From Inquilinus sp. (GTDB taxonomy: Bacteria; Pseudomonadota; Alphaproteobacteria; DSM-16000; Inquilinaceae), in contig JABDIP010000323.1 of the NCBI GenBank assembly GCA_013003675.1, positions 1 through 8,739 on the forward strand: 8,739 nt of DNA, in the 5' to 3' direction. The number at the start of each line of letters is the position of its first letter. Within the stretch, counting starts at the first letter, position 1. Below the pieces are notes generated by a model. That model searched no databases. It was not told the DNA's origin and saw only the letters and a program-made list of their open reading frames with translations. Of the stretch, positions 4,780-8,739 are shown piece after piece. Position numbers and translations under genes: made by a program.

Positions 4780-7725
4780 TCAATGATCCTTGGTGGCGCG
4801 CGGCGCCTGCGTCTCGCCTGGCTCGACCCGTTCGATGCCGGCGGTCGAGAAGATGACATGCTCCTCGGCCAGGTCGGGTTCGCCGCACTGCTCGAGCATT
4901 TGCGCGCGGGCTTCGTCGCGCAGGCGGATCGCGGCGGCGAAGTCGCGGCCCGTCGGCTGCAGCGGCCGGCCGACCGTGACCGTGACCGCGGCCTTGCGCG
5001 GGAACCATTGTTCGCCGCGCAGCATCGACCGCGTTCCACGGATGGTGATCGGAACGACCGGAACGCCGGCTTGCGCGGCGACCGTGAAGGCGCCCAGACG
5101 GAACGGCAGCAGTCCGGGCATCCGGGTCAGGGTTCCCTCGACGAAGAACAGCAGACGGCGGCCTGCCTCGACCGAGGCGAGCGCCCTACGGGTATCCTCC
5201 AGACCGCCTTCCAGATCGACCCTCTCGACAAAGAAGGCATCCAGGCGATCGAGGAACAGCCGGGCGAAGAACTGGCGGGTCAGTTCCTTCTTGGCGACGA
5301 AACTGGCGCCGCCGGGCAGCACGGCGGCGAGCACCATGCCGTCGAGATAGCTGGCATGGTTGACCACGAGGATTCCGCCATGGCCCTCCAGCCGTTCGGC
5401 TCCGGCAACGGTGAGAGGTGCGCCGAGCAGATGAAGCGCCATCCGCGCCGAGACCCCAAATACGGCCCAGCGCCACCCCAGGCGCGGCAGCAGCGTGACG
5501 AGCGGCCAGACCAGTACCGCCAGCGTTCCCATCACCAGCCACCAATAGGCGGCGTAGCAGAGATCGGTAGCGGTCTGCATCCAGCGGCGCGCCAAGGGAC
5601 GGAGGCTGGCCACGGTCAGCCGCGCGATCTGCCACCACAGGGTTCGCGGCCGGGCGCCGATCCGGCCGCTCTCGTAGATCTCGCGGGCGGCGGCGCGGCG
5701 CAGCTTGCCGCTTGAGGTTTTGGGCACGGTGTGCGGCGGTGCCAGGATCACCTCGTCGGGCGGCACGCCCAGCAGGTCGGTCGCGGCCTCCGAAGACTGT
5801 TCGCGCAGCCGCGCCAGGATGTCGTCCCCGGTTTCGCGGGTCTCGGCCAGCACCACGATGCGCTCGGTCCCGGTCTTCGGCTCCGCGCTTCCGAACACGG
5901 CGACGCACCCCTTGCGGATACCGTCGATCTCGCCGACGACCGCCTCGACCTCATGCGGATAGATGTTGCGACCGGCTCGCACGATGATGTCCTTGACCCG
6001 GCCGGTGATGTAGATGTCGCCGCCGGCCATGTAGGCGAGATCGCCGCTGTCCAGCCACGCGCCATCGAACAGGTCTCGGGTCTTCGCCGGGTTGCGGAAA
6101 TAGCCGACGGTGGCGGAGGGGCCACGCCACTGCAGACGCCCCTCCCGGCGCTCGCCGAGCTCGTGGCCGGTGGCGCCAATGATCCGGGTCTGATGTCCGA
6201 TCAGCGGCCGGCCGCAGGCGACGAACTCGACCGGGTCCGGATCGTCGGCGGCGGCCGACAACGCCTCGCCGCGCCGCGTGATCGGATCCCGCTGTACCCG
6301 ATCGATGATCGGCGGCCGGCCCGGCGGCGGGAAGGTGAGGCCCACTGAGTTCTCCGCCAGACCGTAGACCGGCGCCATCGCCTCGGGGCGAAAGCCGTAG
6401 GGCGCAAAGCGCTCGGCGAAGCGGCGGATGGTGGACGGGATCACGGTCTCCGCACCGTTCGCCACCATGCGCAGCGAGCCGAGATCCAACCCCACGATAT
6501 CGTCGTCATCGATGTTGCGCAGGCAGAGTTCGAAGGCGAAGTTCGGCGCCGCAGACAGGGTCGCGCGATGGCGGTGGATCGCCCACAGCCATCGCGCGGG
6601 GCGCGCCAGGAATGCCAGCGGCGACATGACGACCAGGGGCGTGGCGAAGTACAGGCTGCCCAGCCATGCGCCGATCAGCCCCATGTCGTGGTAAAGCGGC
6701 AGCCAGCTGACAAAGATGTCGGCGGCCGTCACCTCCATGGCGTGACCCATCGCGCGGATGTTGCTGAGCAGATTGGCGTGGCTCAGCACCACGCCTTTGG
6801 GGTCGCCGGTGCTGCCCGAGGTGTATTGCAGCAGCGCCGTGCTCTCGGCCTTGGCCGTTGCCGGCAAGGGAGTCTTGCCGCCGGCCCGCAGGGCGTCGAC
6901 GCTTTCGATGTGCCGCAAACTGGGGGCCAAGGTGTGCAGCAGCCCGGCGACCGAGCGCGCCTCGGCGACGGTGATCAGGATCGCCGCCTGGGCGCTGTCC
7001 AGGATGCCCGCCTGCCGACGCAGATGCTCCTCGAGCTGCGACATCCGCATGGGCGGATAGATCGGAACCGGAACCCCGCCGGCATAGAGGACGCCCAGAA
7101 AGGCTTGAAAGAACGCCGGGCCGGTCGGCAGCATGATGGCGGCGCGTTCGCCGGGTTCCAGCCCCCAGCGGCGCAGCCCATGGGCGACGTTCTTCGCCGA
7201 TTCGGCAAGCGCGCCGTAGGTGATCGTCGGTTCGTCGCCGGCTTCCGACCACAGCAGGATGTGGGGGCGCTTGGGATGCGTCTGGACATGCCAGTCGACG
7301 ACGTCGGTCAGCGTCGAGGCCGCGTGCGGTGCCGCTTCCACGGGCTCCAATGCGATGCGCTGGATCGCCGCCGTCCGGCGCCGGTGTTCGCCAGGATGCG
7401 CCCGAAGCACCGTTCGCAGCAGGTCGCCCGGCGTCTCGGACGTGGCGAGCAGGTCTTCCGGCAGCGAGACCTTGAAGGCCCGCTCGAGGCGAAGCATGAG
7501 CTCCGCCCGGGCCAGGCTGTCGAGGCCGAGATCACGATCAAGGTCGCTGTCGAGGCCCACGCGCAAGGTCCGACGGCGATGCGGGTGCAGCTCCAGCACG
7601 AGGTCGCGTACCGCGACGAGCAGCACCCGTTCGGTGGTGTCCTCCGAAGCCATGCGGTCCGTCGTCGCAGCCTTTCCGGCCCCTCGTCGACGGGTGCGCC
7701 CGGTGGCCGGGCGACTCGCGGCCAT
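4780..7725 (-). CDS. ACP - fatty-acyl-AMP-ligase-like - PlsC acyltransferase fusion protein
   Basis: A 981-residue trifunctional lipid enzyme. Residues about 32-110 form an acyl carrier domain with DLGLDSL, whose Ser70 would carry phosphopantetheine. Residues about 138-690 are an adenylate-forming ligase: TSGSTGDPKG (302-311), YGLAEN (454-459), DSGDLA (Asp562), GRVKDIIVRAGRNIYP (575-590) and PKTSSGKLRR with catalytic Lys674. The SPLAFLARPARWL and SAAPNFAFELC segments resemble fatty-acyl-AMP ligases, which load ACPs rather than CoA. A hydrophobic segment (about 703-747) probably anchors it to the inner membrane. It is followed by a PlsC domain with NHASYLDG (His790, Asp795), FVEGTLT (Glu863) and VPVVPITIRG. 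The likely job is to activate a free fatty acid, hold it on its own ACP and pass it to a lysophospholipid or similar acceptor, as in Aas; E. coli Aas has the order acyltransferase-ligase and no ACP. ATG 7725 is chosen because of GAGGAG upstream; an in-frame ATG at 7830 lacks this. Convergent with the ligase; divergent from the M28 gene. The acceptor is unknown. Confidence 0.9.
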   Translation of the reverse strand: MAASRPATGRTRRRGAGKAATTDRMASEDTTERVLLVAVRDLVLELHPHRRRTLRVGLDSDLDRDLGLDSLARAELMLRLERAFKVSLPEDLLATSETPGDLLRTVLRAHPGEHRRRTAAIQRIALEPVEAAPHAASTLTDVVDWHVQTHPKRPHILLWSEAGDEPTITYGALAESAKNVAHGLRRWGLEPGERAAIMLPTGPAFFQAFLGVLYAGGVPVPIYPPMRMSQLEEHLRRQAGILDSAQAAILITVAEARSVAGLLHTLAPSLRHIESVDALRAGGKTPLPATAKAESTALLQYTSGSTGDPKGVVLSHANLLSNIRAMGHAMEVTAADIFVSWLPLYHDMGLIGAWLGSLYFATPLVVMSPLAFLARPARWLWAIHRHRATLSAAPNFAFELCLRNIDDDDIVGLDLGSLRMVANGAETVIPSTIRRFAERFAPYGFRPEAMAPVYGLAENSVGLTFPPPGRPPIIDRVQRDPITRRGEALSAAADDPDPVEFVACGRPLIGHQTRIIGATGHELGERREGRLQWRGPSATVGYFRNPAKTRDLFDGAWLDSGDLAYMAGGDIYITGRVKDIIVRAGRNIYPHEVEAVVGEIDGIRKGCVAVFGSAEPKTGTERIVVLAETRETGDDILARLREQSSEAATDLLGVPPDEVILAPPHTVPKTSSGKLRRAAAREIYESGRIGARPRTLWWQIARLTVASLRPLARRWMQTATDLCYAAYWWLVMGTLAVLVWPLVTLLPRLGWRWAVFGVSARMALHLLGAPLTVAGAERLEGHGGILVVNHASYLDGMVLAAVLPGGASFVAKKELTRQFFARLFLDRLDAFFVERVDLEGGLEDTRRALASVEAGRRLLFFVEGTLTRMPGLLPFRLGAFTVAAQAGVPVVPITIRGTRSMLRGEQWFPRKAAVTVTVGRPLQPTGRDFAAAIRLRDEARAQMLEQCGEPDLAEEHVIFSTAGIERVEPGETQAPRATKDH

Positions 7726-7735
7726 GCCTTGTTCT

Positions 7736-7742
7736 CTCCTCT
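7736..7742 (-). promoter_or_regulatory. Ribosome binding site of the acyltransferase fusion
   Basis: The minus strand reads AGAGGAG with a 10-nt spacer to ATG 7725. It favours this start over in-frame ATGs at 7830 and 7653, which have no comparable signal. Confidence 0.55.
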
Positions 7743-7952
7743 GCTGCGATGGGTGTGCCGTTGCGGCCGATCTGCGGCTGTCCTTTGGCCGGTCGGGCCC
7801 CGCCGGCTTTCCGTTCGACGCCACGTGCACCGGCGTCCTGGAACATCGTCCGAGCCGGCCCGCCGACCGGGTTTCCTCGACAGGGCGACCGGCGTCCGTC
7901 CTGCCGACCGGTCGCGCGAGCCCGGGACATGCCCTCGCCGCAGAAGGATGCC

Positions 7953-7958
7953 ACCATA
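7953..7958 (-). promoter_or_regulatory. Possible -10 element toward the acyltransferase fusion
   Basis: The minus strand reads TATGGT (four of six matches to TATAAT), 21 nt beyond the FNR-like palindrome. A start near 7946 would put the palindrome's centre at about -40.5, and would leave an untranslated leader of about 220 nt. This is weak on sequence alone; its interest comes from the spacing. Confidence 0.2.
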
Positions 7959-7979
7959 GCGCGCAGGCGCCGAGCCGCG

Positions 7980-7993
7980 TTGACGCAAGTCAA
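7980..7993. promoter_or_regulatory. FNR/FixK-type (Crp-Fnr family) binding site
   Basis: TTGACGCAAGTCAA is a perfect inverted repeat (TTGAC-N4-GTCAA), extended by one more pair on each side in CGTTGAC/GTCAACG. It fits the FNR/ANR/FixK pattern TTGA(T/C)-N4-(A/G)TCAA, used by oxygen- or redox-responsive regulators in proteobacteria. It lies 127 bp upstream of the M28 start and 255 bp upstream of the fusion start. Candidate -10 hexamers sit on both sides at distances expected for class II activation. Which gene it controls, and whether the host has such a regulator, cannot be seen here. Confidence 0.5.
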
Positions 7994-8015
7994 CGGCAGC
8001 CTCGGCCGGCCGGGC

Positions 8016-8021
8016 CATGAT
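8016..8021 (+). promoter_or_regulatory. Possible -10 element toward the M28 peptidase gene
   Basis: CATGAT matches TATAAT at four of six positions and begins 22 nt after the end of the FNR-like palindrome. Transcription from about 8028 would put the palindrome's centre at -41.5, the classic class II FNR position. The leader would be about 90 nt. Confidence 0.25.
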
Positions 8022-8119
8022 CCGTGTCCGGACTGCCGAATGGGATGCAACATGCCGACGCTCTGGGGTGTGACTACCGCCGGTTCCCGTGAGGGCTCGG
8101 TCCGGGGCGGGCCGGTTCG

Positions 8120-8739
8120 ATGACCGGAACCTTTCTGCCGGCCGTGGAGCAACGCGCGCTCATGGGCCATGTCCGGCGGCTTGCCGGCGAAATCGGTGAG
8201 CGCCACGTATTCAGGCCGCATGCTCTTGCCGCGGCTGCCGACTTTATCGGCGCGTGCTGGCGCGACCAGGGCTATGTTGTGGTTCCGCAGGCGTACGAGG
8301 TGCGGGGCGTCCCCTGCCTGAACCTGGAGGCGACCCGGGTGGGCACGTCGCGCCCCGACCGGATCGTGCTGGTCGGGGCCCACTACGACACGGTGGTGGG
8401 AAGCCCGGGCGCGAACGACAATTCCAGCGGCGTCGCCGCCATGCTCGAACTGTCGCGCCTGTTCGCCGGCATCACACCGGCCGTGACGGTCCGCTTCGTC
8501 GCCTTCGTCAACGAAGAATCGCCGTTCTTCATGACCGGGCAGCAGGGCAGCATGGTCTATGCCGCCGCGGCCCGCGGCCGACAGGACGACATCCGTCTGA
8601 TGCTGTCACTCGAGACCCTCGGGTACTACCGGAGCGAGACCGGCAGCCAGCACTATCCGCCGCTATTCCGCCTGTTCTATCCCGACCGGGGCGATTTCCT
8701 GGCGCTTGTGTCGAACCTCCGCTCACGCCCGGAAATGCT
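8120..8739 (+). CDS. M28-family zinc metallopeptidase (3' end beyond the window)
   Basis: The first 206 residues of a di-zinc peptidase of family M28 (aminopeptidase Y / Iap-like group), which usually removes N-terminal residues from peptides. Expected metal and catalytic residues are visible: HYD (His88, with Asp90), GANDNSSGV with bridging Asp100, FVNEES with catalytic base Glu132 and ligand Glu133, and LETLGYY with probable ligand Glu165. The last metal-binding His is beyond the right edge. The N-terminus has no hydrophobic signal segment, so the enzyme looks cytoplasmic, unlike many M28 members. ATG 8120 is the only usual start in the open frame before the catalytic domain apart from the internal Met15; an in-frame stop lies at 8090-8092. 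Its ribosome binding site is weak. It is divergent from the acyltransferase fusion and 127 bp downstream of the FNR-like site. Family is confident; substrate is unknown. Confidence 0.9.
   Translation, partial: MTGTFLPAVEQRALMGHVRRLAGEIGERHVFRPHALAAAADFIGACWRDQGYVVVPQAYEVRGVPCLNLEATRVGTSRPDRIVLVGAHYDTVVGSPGANDNSSGVAAMLELSRLFAGITPAVTVRFVAFVNEESPFFMTGQQGSMVYAAAARGRQDDIRLMLSLETLGYYRSETGSQHYPPLFRLFYPDRGDFLALVSNLRSRPEM

Larger units (their letters stand above)
7726..8119. other. Divergent intergenic region, 394 bp
   Basis: It separates the minus-strand acyltransferase fusion from the plus-strand M28 peptidase. It holds the fusion's ribosome binding site (7736-7742), an FNR/FixK-like palindrome (7980-7993) with candidate -10 hexamers on both sides, a 6-bp inverted repeat GACGCC/GGCGTC (7817-7822 and 7832-7837) and a direct repeat GCCGGTTC (8079-8086 and 8111-8118). 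The small open frames across it have Arg/Pro/Ala-rich translations typical of GC-rich noncoding DNA, so I call no gene here. Confidence 0.6.

Noticed and set aside
4746..4856. Small plus-strand frame from TTG 4746 with AAAGGAG nine bases upstream, 36 codons
   Set aside because: The ribosome-binding-like site is good, but the frame soon runs antisense into the acyltransferase gene and the product has no recognisable feature.
7749..8123. Plus-strand frame of 124 codons in the divergent intergenic region
   Set aside because: Arg/Pro/Ala-rich, no ribosome binding site or family resemblance, and it covers the FNR-like site.
8114..8131. GGTTC/GAACC hairpin enclosing the M28 start codon
   Set aside because: Five pairs over an 8-nt loop is common by chance at this base composition.

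Overview
The window is very G+C-rich, with codon third positions almost always G or C. Together with an FNR/FixK-type palindrome and the gene content, this points to a high-GC proteobacterium, most likely an alphaproteobacterium. That placement is an inference from composition and family knowledge, not from a marker gene. I see no rRNA, tRNA, CRISPR array, insertion sequence or phage gene.

Layout, left to right. (1) Positions 1-1866, minus strand: a TraB/GumN-family protein with a signal peptide, followed 52 bp downstream by a PfkB-family sugar kinase that runs off the left edge and most resembles pseudouridine kinase. The two may be co-transcribed, but a GC-rich hairpin lies between them. 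(2) Positions 1986-4585, plus strand: a two-gene DNA-repair module. It holds the ligase-associated metallo-beta-lactamase-fold exonuclease, overlapping by 4 bp (GTGA) the matching ATP-dependent DNA ligase. The ligase is interrupted by one in-frame TAA where a conserved Tyr is expected, at the junction of the nucleotidyltransferase core and the OB-fold. The rest of the ligase continues in the same frame to a natural stop at 4585. The helicase and phosphoesterase that often complete this module do not follow. (3) Positions 4780-7725, minus strand: one 981-residue protein joining an acyl carrier domain, a fatty-acyl-AMP-ligase-like domain and a PlsC-type acyltransferase. It looks like a self-loading, Aas-like lipid acyltransferase. 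(4) Positions 7726-8119: a 394-bp divergent intergenic region with a perfect FNR/FixK-type palindrome, placed about 41 bp from candidate start sites in both directions. (5) Position 8120 to the right edge, plus strand: the first 206 residues of an M28-family metallopeptidase.

The genes are mostly unrelated housekeeping or accessory functions and I found no convincing undescribed multi-gene system. The points most worth checking are the single-codon interruption of the ligase, the ACP-ligase-acyltransferase fusion, and the FNR-like site between the last two genes.
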